A DNA stretch of 64,000 nucleotides from JAWLHA01 sp041690535 (GTDB lineage: Bacteria; Pseudomonadota; Gammaproteobacteria; Thiohalomonadales; Thiohalomonadaceae). Positions 15,509 through 22,799 of the stretch are shown here, in pieces. A model generated the notes under the pieces. It ran no database searches. It saw only the letters and a list, made by a program, of their open reading frames with translations, and was not told the DNA's origin. Where the stretch lies: assembly GCA_041690535.1 (NCBI GenBank), contig JAWLHA010000002.1:1-64000 (forward strand). The letters run 5' to 3'. Position 1 is the stretch's first letter, and every line of letters begins with the position of its first letter. The position numbers and the translations under genes were made by a program.

Positions 15509-16831
15509 TCAATGGTCGCAGGTATTCCGACCATGCTGAAGCGTGCCCGCAAGGTAGGCGCTCGCGAGCCGCTCGGGGGTCTCCGCCGGGGCACCGGCCA
15601 CCACCGAGATCCCCCGCTCCACGAACAGGCTCTGGGCCCGTCCACCGATGCCACCGGCGATGATCACATTGGCGCCCCGCTCAGCCAGCCACCCCGGCAG
15701 CAGACCCGGCTCGTGCGGCGGCGCGGCCACATCCTCCCGCTGCAGAATGGACTTGGCCTGGGGGTCGGCATCGATAAGGGCAAAGGTTTCACAATGTCCG
15801 AAGTGGGCGGACAACTTCCCGTTGACCACGGGGACTGCGATACGCATGGTGTCTTCTCCAGTCGTTGAAACAAGCGGTTGCAGGAGCAGGCCGTGCTCCC
15901 GCCCGATCCCCTGCAGGCGGTGCCAAAGGAAACGGATGTCATCGGCGGCCGCGGTACGTGTTTCGACCACGGCCCGCGCCTGTGATTGCACCTTGGAAAA
16001 AGCGCTGTCATAGCGAATGCGGCCAGCGAGTCGGACCCCCAGGTTCAGGGCAGCGGCCTCGACCTGCTCGGCCATTTCGGGGTTGATGTCCCATTTGTTC
16101 ACGCATACCGCCGTGGGGATGCGGAAGTGGTTGGTGAGGGCGAGGACCCGCTCCAGATCGTGGATCCCGGCTACCGTGGGTTCGGTCACCACCAAGGCCA
16201 GCGAGGCACCGGTCACCGAGGCGATAACCGGACAACCGACCCCCGGCGGCCCGTCGATGATCATTAGGTGAGCCCCCAACTCTTCCGCCACCCGCCGGGC
16301 CTGGTGGCGCACGGTGGAGACCAGTTTCCCCGAATTCTCCGCCGCGATGCCAAGCCTGGCGTGGACCATCGGCCCGCACCGACTCTCGGAGACGAACCAC
16401 TCACCGCAGGTGCGTTCGGGGAACTCGATGGCCTCGGCAGGACAGAAGCGAACGCAGACACCGCATCCCTCGCACCGCAAGGGATCCACCCGGAACCGCT
16501 CCTCTTCCTCGTCGTCCTCGTACACCTCAATAGCACCGAAGCGGCAATCGTCGAGGCACAGGCCGCAAGAGACGCAGTCCTCCGCACGGATCACCGCTTC
16601 GTGACCACTGATGAAGGGGTGCCGCTCCCGCAGCTGCGGCTGCAGGATGAGATGCAAGTCGGCCGCGTCCACGTCACAGTCCGCCACCACCGCCGACCGG
16701 GCGAGCAGCGCCAGGGAGGCGGTTATGCTCGTCTTTCCGGTGCCGCCTTTGCCGCTGATCACCACCAATTCAACCAACTGATCCCGTCTGGAGGACTTCA
16801 TCATCTCCTGCTCTCTCACGAACGCTGGCAC
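15509..16831 (-). CDS. MinD/ferredoxin ATPase fused to a NifX/ORP domain
   Basis: In this 440-aa chimera, residues ~20-310 are a deviant Walker ATPase (VVISGKGGTGKTS, IIDGPPGVGCPV). A 2x[4Fe-4S] ferredoxin is inserted in it (CVSCGLCLDDC, CEGCGVCVRFCPAEAIEF). Residues ~328-440 are a NifX/NifB-type domain (MRIAVPVVNGKLSAHFGHCETFALID). Such ATPases handle Fe-S or Mo clusters, and the ORP fold binds a Mo-Cu cluster in Desulfovibrio. A good ribosome site (GGAG) precedes the internal in-frame ATG at 15847, so a separate ORP polypeptide could also be made. The start is uncertain: GTG at 16831, or ATG at 16804/16801 next to AGGAG. Confidence 0.85.
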   Translation of the reverse strand: MPAFVREQEMMKSSRRDQLVELVVISGKGGTGKTSITASLALLARSAVVADCDVDAADLHLILQPQLRERHPFISGHEAVIRAEDCVSCGLCLDDCRFGAIEVYEDDEEEERFRVDPLRCEGCGVCVRFCPAEAIEFPERTCGEWFVSESRCGPMVHARLGIAAENSGKLVSTVRHQARRVAEELGAHLMIIDGPPGVGCPVIASVTGASLALVVTEPTVAGIHDLERVLALTNHFRIPTAVCVNKWDINPEMAEQVEAAALNLGVRLAGRIRYDSAFSKVQSQARAVVETRTAAADDIRFLWHRLQGIGREHGLLLQPLVSTTGEDTMRIAVPVVNGKLSAHFGHCETFALIDADPQAKSILQREDVAAPPHEPGLLPGWLAERGANVIIAGGIGGRAQSLFVERGISVVAGAPAETPERLASAYLAGTLQHGRNTCDH

Positions 16832-16891
16832 TGCCCCAAGAGCAACGCCGCTCTATTACGCATGGAAAACCTTGGCGGACCAATGAATCCT

Positions 16892-17028
16892 CTGCGCCCC
16901 GGCACTGCAGACCTGACAGCTACGTAGGGTGGATAAGCGCAGCGCATCCACCAAGTCGCATGAATGGTGGATGCGCTGCGCTTATCCACCGTACTTCGCA
17001 CATCGGATTTATCTGTTCGGAGCGCCAG
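16892..17028. mobile_element. MITE family C, copy 2 (between the two ATPase genes)
   Basis: The core inverted repeat (16924-16952 and 16966-16994) matches at 28 of 29 positions and is the same as in the copies at 1.5 and 24.9 kb. Outer ends are degenerate: the right one reads GTTCGGAGCGCCAG (17015-17028) and the left one is barely recognisable. It fills most of the spacer between the two MinD/ferredoxin ATPase genes and could form a strong mRNA hairpin inside the transcript. Confidence 0.65.
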
Positions 17029-17063
17029 TGGCGGTGTCCTGGTCTGCTTGGCACCACCGCCCT

Positions 17064-17960
17064 CTATCCGGCGTCGGCCGAACCGGGGTGCACCCGGAGC
17101 TGGGGAAAGGCCGGTCGCTGCGGCCCCCTCGCGGCACAAACGAGCCGCTCCCAGAGCCTCTCGAAGACCGGACGGTAGGCCGGCAGCGCGTCCACGATGG
17201 ACTCACCACGGGAGCAGGCCTCGGCGATCCGCCGGTCGTGGGGGATTTGCAGCAGCACCGGGATCCCGGCCTCTTCGCAGAACTCGGCCGCGCGCTCGTC
17301 CCCCATTCCGGCGCGGTTGATGACCACCCCGAAAGGCAGGCCCAGCTCCAGAAGGGTTTCCGCCGCAAGGGTCAGATCGTGGAGCCCGAAGGGGGTCGGC
17401 TCCGTCACCACCACCACGTAGTCGGCCCCGCGGACCGCGGTGACCATGGGGCAGCTGGTGCCGGGCGGACCATCCACAAGGGTCAATGCCTCCTCGTCGG
17501 CGCGGCCAAGGACGGCACGGATGAGGGGCGGCGCCATGGCCACACCCACGTTGAGCCGCCCCGAGACCAGGTCGACCCTACCGGCCTGCCCCGACTCCAC
17601 CGCACCAATGGGGCGGTCCACTTCGCCGATGGCATGCCGCGGGCAGACCCGGGCGCAACCGCCACAGGCGTGGCATAGCTCGGGGAAGACCATGGCCCTC
17701 TTCCCGGCCATGACGATGGCGTTATAGGCACAGAAGGCACTGCATTCACCGCAACCGTCGCAGAGGTTGGCATCGATGCGCGGAATGGACACGGAGACGG
17801 TCTCGGACGCCACCTCTGCCGGTTTGAGAAAGAGGTGGGCGTTGGGCGCCTCCACGTCGCAGTCCAGCAGCTGCACCGGCCCCTCGGCGGTACGGGCCAG
17901 CGCCACGGAGACGGTGGTCTTGCCCGTCCCGCCTTTGCCCGAGGCGATCGCAATCCTCAT
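17064..17960 (-). CDS. MinD-superfamily ATPase with inserted 2x[4Fe-4S] ferredoxin
   Basis: This 298-aa protein has the P-loop ASGKGGTGKTT, DCDVEAPNAHLFL and VDGPPGTSCPMV typical of MinD/Mrp ATPases. Between them is a ferredoxin insert (CDGCGECSAFCAYNAI, CHACGGCARVCPRHAI). Such paired ATPases occur with NifX-like proteins in the Desulfovibrio ORP loci (DVU2103/DVU2104 type) and many anaerobes. They are thought to deliver electrons or clusters to a partner (inference). The ATG overlaps the upstream TrmO-type stop (ATGA), indicating coupling. Confidence 0.88.
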   Translation of the reverse strand: MRIAIASGKGGTGKTTVSVALARTAEGPVQLLDCDVEAPNAHLFLKPAEVASETVSVSIPRIDANLCDGCGECSAFCAYNAIVMAGKRAMVFPELCHACGGCARVCPRHAIGEVDRPIGAVESGQAGRVDLVSGRLNVGVAMAPPLIRAVLGRADEEALTLVDGPPGTSCPMVTAVRGADYVVVVTEPTPFGLHDLTLAAETLLELGLPFGVVINRAGMGDERAAEFCEEAGIPVLLQIPHDRRIAEACSRGESIVDALPAYRPVFERLWERLVCAARGPQRPAFPQLRVHPGSADAG

Positions 17961-18469
17961 TGCAGCTCTCCTCCCTCCCCTTGCTCGAGGCGTCGCCCCC
18001 GCCGCTGGGCGGTCTCCTCATCGACCTCATCCTGCCAACCATTGCGGGTGTCAAGGATGCAATCGAAGCGGGCCGAATAGGGCTTGATATCAAGGATCGG
18101 CGTACCATCCAGCAGGTCCACCCCCGCCACGCGCAGCAGGTTGCCCTCGACCTCCAGCAACCGCACGATGCTCAACCCGATGGGGTTGGGGCGCCAGGGT
18201 GCCCGGGTGGCGAAGATGCCATGCGGCCGATCCTGCAAAAAGGGGGTGGCCAGCAGCCGGCGTGTGGCTACCCGATGCAGGTCATAAATCAGATAGATGT
18301 GGGACCACCCTTCGATGCTCCGCAGCCCTTCGGCAAACTCCGGCTTCAGCTCCACCCGACCGGTGATCGCCTCGGCATAAATCGGTTGGATGGGGGTCTG
18401 ACGCGGCTCCGTGTACGGGCTTCGCATGTAGCCGATGGGGGTGTAGGCAATGGCTTCCTGGCCGCTCAT
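17957..18469 (-). CDS. TrmO/TsaA-family protein (UPF0066)
   Basis: The 170-aa protein has the TsaA/YaeB fold signature: YTPIGYMRSPYTEPRQTPIQP, GWSHIYLIYDLHR, IFATRAPWRPNPIGLSIVRLL, LLDGTPILDIKPYSARFD. The E. coli relative TrmO methylates N6-threonylcarbamoyl-A37 of tRNA using SAM; this protein lacks the C-terminal extension of E. coli TrmO. Members also recur in ORP-like operons, where the role is unknown. The start MSGQEAIAYTPIGY overlaps the preceding NifX-like stop by four bases. Confidence 0.85.
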   Translation of the reverse strand: MSGQEAIAYTPIGYMRSPYTEPRQTPIQPIYAEAITGRVELKPEFAEGLRSIEGWSHIYLIYDLHRVATRRLLATPFLQDRPHGIFATRAPWRPNPIGLSIVRLLEVEGNLLRVAGVDLLDGTPILDIKPYSARFDCILDTRNGWQDEVDEETAQRRGRRLEQGEGGELQ

Positions 18470-18819
18470 GAACGCCCCTCCCCTTGCGCCAGGGGGCTGA
18501 GGCGGCCCTCGCGAAACTGCGCCAGGGCCTCGGCCACGGTATTTGCCGCCGCGCTGTAGACGGCGACGCCGGCACTCGACAGCAGCTGAAGCGCCTTCGG
18601 CCCGCAGTGACCGGTCACCACCGCCGCAGCGCCCAGCCGAACGACGCCCTGGGCCGCCTGCAGGCCGGCCCCTTGGGCAGCCTCGGCACAATGGCGGTTG
18701 TCGATGACGAAGAACTCCTCCTGCTCCAGGTCATACAGGATCAGGGTCGGGGCGCGGCCGAACTGAGTGTCAAACGGGGCGTCCAGGGTATCGCCCCGGG
18801 CGGTAATCACGATTTCCAA
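18466..18819 (-). CDS. NifX/NifB-family (ORP-like) protein, TTG start
   Basis: The 117-aa single-domain protein has the dinitrogenase Fe-Mo cofactor-binding fold: LEIVITARGDTLDAPFDTQFGRA, FFVIDNRHCAEAAQGAGLQAAQ, GAAAVVTGHCGPKALQLLSSAGVAVY. The size and these features match the Desulfovibrio orange protein (ORP) group that binds a Mo-Cu-S cluster. I place the start at TTG because AGGAGG lies exactly seven bases upstream and the fold begins there. The open frame continues upstream but overlaps the DUF5320-like gene. It is coupled to the TrmO-type gene by a 4-base overlap. Confidence 0.82.
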   Translation of the reverse strand: MEIVITARGDTLDAPFDTQFGRAPTLILYDLEQEEFFVIDNRHCAEAAQGAGLQAAQGVVRLGAAAVVTGHCGPKALQLLSSAGVAVYSAAANTVAEALAQFREGRLSPLAQGEGRS

Positions 18820-18893
18820 ATTCTTGCCTCCTGACCGGTCGACGGCGAGTGCCGTCGCGCCTTCTGTCAACCATTCCGGGCGGGGTACGGCCA

Positions 18894-19127
18894 TCATCGC
18901 CAGATGCCCCACCGCCTCTTTGGGGGGACCAACGAGGGATTCGCGTCGATAACCCCTCCGCCCCTCCCTTTTCGGGCGCGCCGGCCCAACCGGCCCGCTC
19001 CGCACCTCGCCCCCCGGCCCTGCCGGCCGCGCCCGGGGGCGGAAGGCCGGCCCATCAGCTCAAGTTCTGTACGCTCGTCCTGCAGGGGGCCCATCGGCAG
19101 GGGCCCACTCCCGTCACGTCCCGGCAT
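18894..19127 (-). CDS. DUF5320-like small Gly/Arg-rich protein
   Basis: The 77-aa product starts MPGRDGSGPLPMGPL, the N-terminal signature of DUF5320 proteins (MPxGDxTGPxGxGP). A Gly/Arg-rich low-complexity middle follows (PGRGRQGRGARCGAGRLGRRARKGRGGG). Such peptides accompany NifX-like proteins and MinD/ferredoxin ATPases in anaerobes; function unknown. GAGGAGGG precedes the ATG at a good distance. An in-frame ATG nine codons upstream lies on the wrong side of that ribosome site. It lies 23 bases after the upstream NifX-like gene. Confidence 0.65.
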   Translation of the reverse strand: MPGRDGSGPLPMGPLQDERTELELMGRPSAPGRGRQGRGARCGAGRLGRRARKGRGGGVIDANPSLVPPKRRWGIWR

Positions 19128-19150
19128 TGCATGCCCTCCTCTGTTTTCGG

Positions 19151-19537
19151 TCACTGGCGCACGCCGAACCGGCGCTTGCCCTGGTGTCGCCGAGGGCGGC
19201 CGCAGGCACAGCCCGGCATGGCGAATGGCTTATCGGGCAACCTGCCCTCCAACCAGGCCTGTAGTACCTCGTCGACCTCTCCGGCGACAAACGGCACCAC
19301 TTGCAGCCCCTTGGCCACGGCGAGGCCCTGAAGCGGTCGGGAGATGGCGCCACAGATGAGCACGTGCACCCCCTCCTGGACGAGCGCCAGTACCTTTTGC
19401 GCGGGTTCTCCATCGGGGAGCGGTGCCTCGGTGCAGCGGAGGGCCCGCCCGGAATCGGCCTCCACCACCACTACTCGGTGCGTCACGTCAAACACCGGCG
19501 CCACCCGCCCGTTCCAGATCGGCAGGGCGATCTTCAT
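19151..19537 (-). CDS. NifX/NifB-family Mo-Fe cluster-binding protein (ORP-like)
   Basis: The 128-aa protein starts MKIALPIWNGRVAPVFDVTHRVVVVE, a typical opening of small NifB/NifX cluster-binding proteins. It continues HVLICGAISRPLQGLAVAKGLQVVPFVAGEVDEVLQAWL. The tail MPGCACGRPRRHQGKRR has a CxC and an Arg-rich end, common in this subgroup. It probably binds a metal-sulfur cluster (inference from fold). It is the first structural gene after the OrpR-like regulator, has a sigma54-type promoter 36 bases upstream and a GAGGGG ribosome site. Confidence 0.85.
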   Translation of the reverse strand: MKIALPIWNGRVAPVFDVTHRVVVVEADSGRALRCTEAPLPDGEPAQKVLALVQEGVHVLICGAISRPLQGLAVAKGLQVVPFVAGEVDEVLQAWLEGRLPDKPFAMPGCACGRPRRHQGKRRFGVRQ

Positions 19538-19572
19538 TGCGGCCCCTCAAGCGATAGCTTCAGATCCACTAC

Positions 19573-19588
19573 TGCATCAGCTGTGCCA
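19573..19588 (-). promoter_or_regulatory. Sigma54 (-24/-12) promoter of the ORP-like operon
   Basis: On the minus strand the sequence is TGGCAC-AGCTG-ATGCA, against the consensus TGGCAC-N5-TTGCW (one mismatch). The expected start lies about 25 bases before the first NifX-like gene. A sigma54 activator is encoded immediately upstream, as in Desulfovibrio ORP loci. Confidence 0.72.
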
Positions 19589-19653
19589 ACCTGCACGACT
19601 GGTTGGAAAGCCGCACATCACAGGCGCGGAAAGGGCACAGGGAAGACAGTTGA

Positions 19654-19744
19654 GTCGCATCTGCGCGACGGTCGGCGCAACGACAGTCGCAACACTGCAC
19701 CGTTGCATGAGTCCGCGATGGCGCCCAGGTTCTGGAGTTGCGAC
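19654..19744 (-). promoter_or_regulatory. Possible upstream activating region for the OrpR-like activator
   Basis: Inverted repeats occur 65-155 bases upstream of the sigma54 element: GTCGC-N6-GCGAC (19654-19669), and GTCGCAAC (19686-19693) facing GTTGCGAC (19737-19744). This is the usual distance for enhancer sites of sigma54 activators. The assignment rests on position and symmetry alone. Confidence 0.35.
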
Positions 19745-19844
19745 AGGTGAGTTGTGGAGGGGGCCGCCAAAGAAGGCCAAAGAAGATGAGCGTGGAACCG
19801 CCCCCCGATGGTTCAACCGCGGGTGGCCTCAGGTGCAAGCCAGC

Positions 19845-21212
19845 TCAGGCGTCGCGGTGGGAGCGCCCGTCCTGAAGGGGAAGATCGAGGCCAAGCGCCT
19901 TCATTCTTCGGAAGAGGGTGCTTTTGTGGATCCCCAGATCGCGTGCCGCTGCAGTGCGGTTGTAACGGTTGCGCACCAGCGCCTCCCTGATGGTGTCGGC
20001 CTCCGCCCGGGATTTCAGCGCCTTCAGATCTCGCTGCGTTGCACCGGCTCTGCGCGTCGCCAACTCTTCAGGCAGATGGACCGGTTCGATCCACTCCCCC
20101 GGACAGAGCACGACGGCACGCTCCAGAACGTTCTCCAACTCCCGCACATTGCCCGGCCACGCATGGGCCATGAGCAGGCCGAGGGCGTCGGGTGTCAGAC
20201 CGGAGATCCCTCTGTTGTGCAGACGATTGAGCCGCGCCAGTAAATGCTCGGCCAGCAGGGGGATGTCCTCCTTGCGTTGCCGCAGGGGCGGCAGGTCGAC
20301 CCGTACCACATCGATTCGATAGAACAGGTCCTCGCGAAAGGTCCCCTCGCGCACCAACCCGCGCAAGTCACGGTGAGTCGCTGCAATGACGCGCACATCG
20401 GCCTGCTCCGAACGGATGGAACCGAGGGGCTCATAGGTTCTCTCCTGCAGCACCCGAAGCAGGCGCACCTGCAGGGCCGGACTCACCTCGCCGATCTCGT
20501 CAAGGAACAGGGTGCCGCCCCTGGCCAGGGCAAACCGGCCCGGTTTGTCCCGGGTGGCGCCGGTAAAGGCACCCGCCTTGTAGCCAAACAATTCCGACTC
20601 CAACAGAGCGTCGGGCAGGGCGCCGCAATTCACTGCCACGAAGGGTTTTGCCCTGCGGGGACTCTCTGCGTGGATGGCCCTGGCCAGCAGCTCCTTGCCC
20701 GTTCCGGTCTCGCCGGTGATCAACACGGTGCTGGTGGTGGCCGCCACGGCGGGAACGATGTCGAAGACCTTGCGCATGGCGTCACTGCGGCTGACCAGAT
20801 CCCCCAGGCGGAAGCGCCCCTCCAACGCCCTGCGGAGCACATCCACTTCGCTGAGGTCCCGGAAGGTCTCCGCCCCGCCCACGATCCGGCCGGCCGCATC
20901 CTTCAGTACGGCAGTGGAGACACTGATGGGGATCTGCGCCCCGTTGCGATCGACGATGTACCCGGTCTTGCCGATGATCGGTTTCCCGCTCTTCAGGGTA
21001 CGCCCCAGCGCACAATCCCCCTCACACATGCTGGAGCGAAACACCTCCGCGCACGGCCGGCCAATGGCCTCTTTCCGGGGGATGCCGGTAATCACCTCCG
21101 CCGCCCGGTTGAAGGAGGTGATGCGCCAGGCATGGTCAACGGTGAAGACACCGTCGGAAATGCTTTCGAGAATGGCCTCGGTGGCCAGTGCAAGCGAACT
21201 CTTGTTACTCAT
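19845..21212 (-). CDS. OrpR-like sigma54-dependent activator with PAS domain
   Basis: The 455-aa protein has an N-terminal PAS domain (residues ~8-125), an AAA+ domain with GETGTGKE, GAFTGA (sigma54 contact) and GGTLFLDEIGE, and a C-terminal Fis-type HTH (YNRTAAARDLGIHKSTLFRRM). The PAS domain has Cys54, Cys63 and Cys67 (CEGDC segment). In Desulfovibrio OrpR a PAS-bound Fe-S cluster senses redox state, so a similar ligand set is plausible here. It lies upstream of, and on the same strand as, the NifX-like operon with a sigma54 promoter between them. Confidence 0.88.
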   Translation of the reverse strand: MSNKSSLALATEAILESISDGVFTVDHAWRITSFNRAAEVITGIPRKEAIGRPCAEVFRSSMCEGDCALGRTLKSGKPIIGKTGYIVDRNGAQIPISVSTAVLKDAAGRIVGGAETFRDLSEVDVLRRALEGRFRLGDLVSRSDAMRKVFDIVPAVAATTSTVLITGETGTGKELLARAIHAESPRRAKPFVAVNCGALPDALLESELFGYKAGAFTGATRDKPGRFALARGGTLFLDEIGEVSPALQVRLLRVLQERTYEPLGSIRSEQADVRVIAATHRDLRGLVREGTFREDLFYRIDVVRVDLPPLRQRKEDIPLLAEHLLARLNRLHNRGISGLTPDALGLLMAHAWPGNVRELENVLERAVVLCPGEWIEPVHLPEELATRRAGATQRDLKALKSRAEADTIREALVRNRYNRTAAARDLGIHKSTLFRRMKALGLDLPLQDGRSHRDA

Positions 21213-21460
21213 CGGGGGCGTGCCGGCAACTCACGGATGAAAACGATTTTCCATCCTTCATCACATTGTTGACCCTGTCAATCAGGCAAATGCACGCACC
21301 GCGGGCGTTTTCAATGAGACCCCAGGCGTTCGAATTCTCAATGATTTTCTTGGTCTAATGTGAGTTCCTGCAGCCTTTTGCGGCTTGTGTGATGGATCTC
21401 AATGACCCAGAACATTAGCATACTCTAATATACCCGTATTCACCGGTCTTGGAGTCGAAC
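21213..21460. promoter_or_regulatory. Divergent promoter region, orpR-like / membrane protein
   Basis: The 248-bp spacer is AT-richer than its neighbours. It contains two short palindromes: TTGAC-N3-GTCAA (near 21269-21281) and ATTAG-CATACT-CTAAT (21414-21429). The second is 32 bases before the membrane-protein ATG, where a repressor or activator could act. No sigma54 element was found here, so the regulator is probably expressed from a sigma70 promoter. Confidence 0.45.
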
Positions 21461-22669
21461 ATGCTGCGTAAAAACCTGGACGCCCACTACTCGCCCCTCT
21501 TCTTCCTCGGGTCGCTGGGGGCGGGGGGACTTTCCGTCTCCTTTTTCATGTATCTCATGTTCATGGTGGACCACCCGGATACCCCCCTCCCCACGTACAG
21601 CCACATCATGCCGCTGCTGCAACAGGGATCGCCGGTCGCCCGCACTCTGGTCGCGCTCGCCCTGATGGCCATTCTCGTGCTCGCCTTTCAGCACCTGAGG
21701 CTTCTTGTGTGGAACATTCGCGAGTACCGCCGCTTCCGCCAGACCGATGCCTTTCAGAAGCTGATCAGCTCCAACAATGAGGTGGCGTTGATGGCGATTC
21801 CCTTGACACTCGCCATGACCATCAATGTGGGATTCGTGCTCGGCGCCGTGTTCGTCCCTCACCTCTGGGAGGTGGTGGAGTACCTCTTCCCCTTCGCCAT
21901 TCTTGGGTTTTTGGCGGTGGGGATCTATGCATTGAAGATCTTCACCCACTACATGACGCGCCTTATCACCGCGGGCGACTTTGATTTCGTGGAGAACAAC
22001 AGCCTGAGCCAGATGATCGCCATCTTCGCCTTTGCGATGGTATCGGTGGGCCTGGCCGCCCCCGGCGCCATGAGTCACCATGTGGAGGTCAACGCCATCG
22101 GGATCTTCTTCGCCATTTTCTTCGCCGCGATCGCGATGGTGCTCGGCCTGCTCAAGTTCGTACTCGGGATCAAATCCATTTTCCGTCACGGAATTTCCGA
22201 AGCGGCGAGCCCAAGTCTGTGGATCGTGATCCCCATCCTTACCCTTCTTGGGATCGCGTTCATCCGCATGTCCTTCGGCGTGCACCATGGCTTTGGCGAC
22301 CCCGCCCCGCGCACCGGCCTGTTCATCCTCACCTCCACCGTTCTCTCCCTGCAACTGATGGCGGGGCTGATTGGCTACGCGGTGATGAAACGGCTCAACT
22401 ACTTCGCCGATTATCTGCACGGCGATAAACGCCATGCCGGGAGCTACGCCCTGATCTGTCCCGGGGTGGCACTGTTCGTCTTCGGCATGTTCTTCATCCA
22501 CATGGGTCTGGTGCACAACGGCCTGCTGGAGAAGTTCGGCGTCACCTATTTCATCATGCTGCTGCCGCTCCTGTATCTGCAGTTCAGGACGCTGCTCACC
22601 CTGTTGACCATCAACAAACGCCTGCTCAGGCCCGAGTCTTCGCTCGGGCAGAGCACAGCGGCGGAGTGA
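21461..22669 (+). CDS. Polytopic membrane protein of unknown function
   Basis: The 402-aa protein has about ten hydrophobic helices, for example FFLGSLGAGGLSVSFFMYLMFMV, MAIPLTLAMTINVGFVLGAVFV, IGIFFAIFFAAIAMVLGLL and YALICPGVALFVFGMFFIH. Size and helix count recall the TehA/SLAC1 channel superfamily, but I see no diagnostic motif and do not assign it. Several His residues (MSHHVEV, FGVHHGFGD) lie near helices and could bind metal or haem. The ATG has TTGGAG at seven bases; the longer frame begins at TTG within that site. It diverges from the OrpR-like regulator. Confidence 0.7.
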   Translation: MLRKNLDAHYSPLFFLGSLGAGGLSVSFFMYLMFMVDHPDTPLPTYSHIMPLLQQGSPVARTLVALALMAILVLAFQHLRLLVWNIREYRRFRQTDAFQKLISSNNEVALMAIPLTLAMTINVGFVLGAVFVPHLWEVVEYLFPFAILGFLAVGIYALKIFTHYMTRLITAGDFDFVENNSLSQMIAIFAFAMVSVGLAAPGAMSHHVEVNAIGIFFAIFFAAIAMVLGLLKFVLGIKSIFRHGISEAASPSLWIVIPILTLLGIAFIRMSFGVHHGFGDPAPRTGLFILTSTVLSLQLMAGLIGYAVMKRLNYFADYLHGDKRHAGSYALICPGVALFVFGMFFIHMGLVHNGLLEKFGVTYFIMLLPLLYLQFRTLLTLLTINKRLLRPESSLGQSTAAE

Positions 22670-22799
22670 CCGGGCAGAGAAGAGAGGGGACACGGCGGCA
22701 CGCACGCGCTGAGGGGTGTATTGGCCCACCTGGCCGCGTGTAGGACAGAGACGGACACGACACCGGCGTTTGCACCGACAGTCGGCGACGGGACAAGCC

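Noticed and set aside
15509..19537. Nitrogen-fixation (nif) accessory cluster
   Set aside because: NifX-fold proteins are present, but no nifHDKENB or nitrogenase-specific gene is nearby; the MinD/ferredoxin ATPases and OrpR-like regulator fit an ORP-type locus better.
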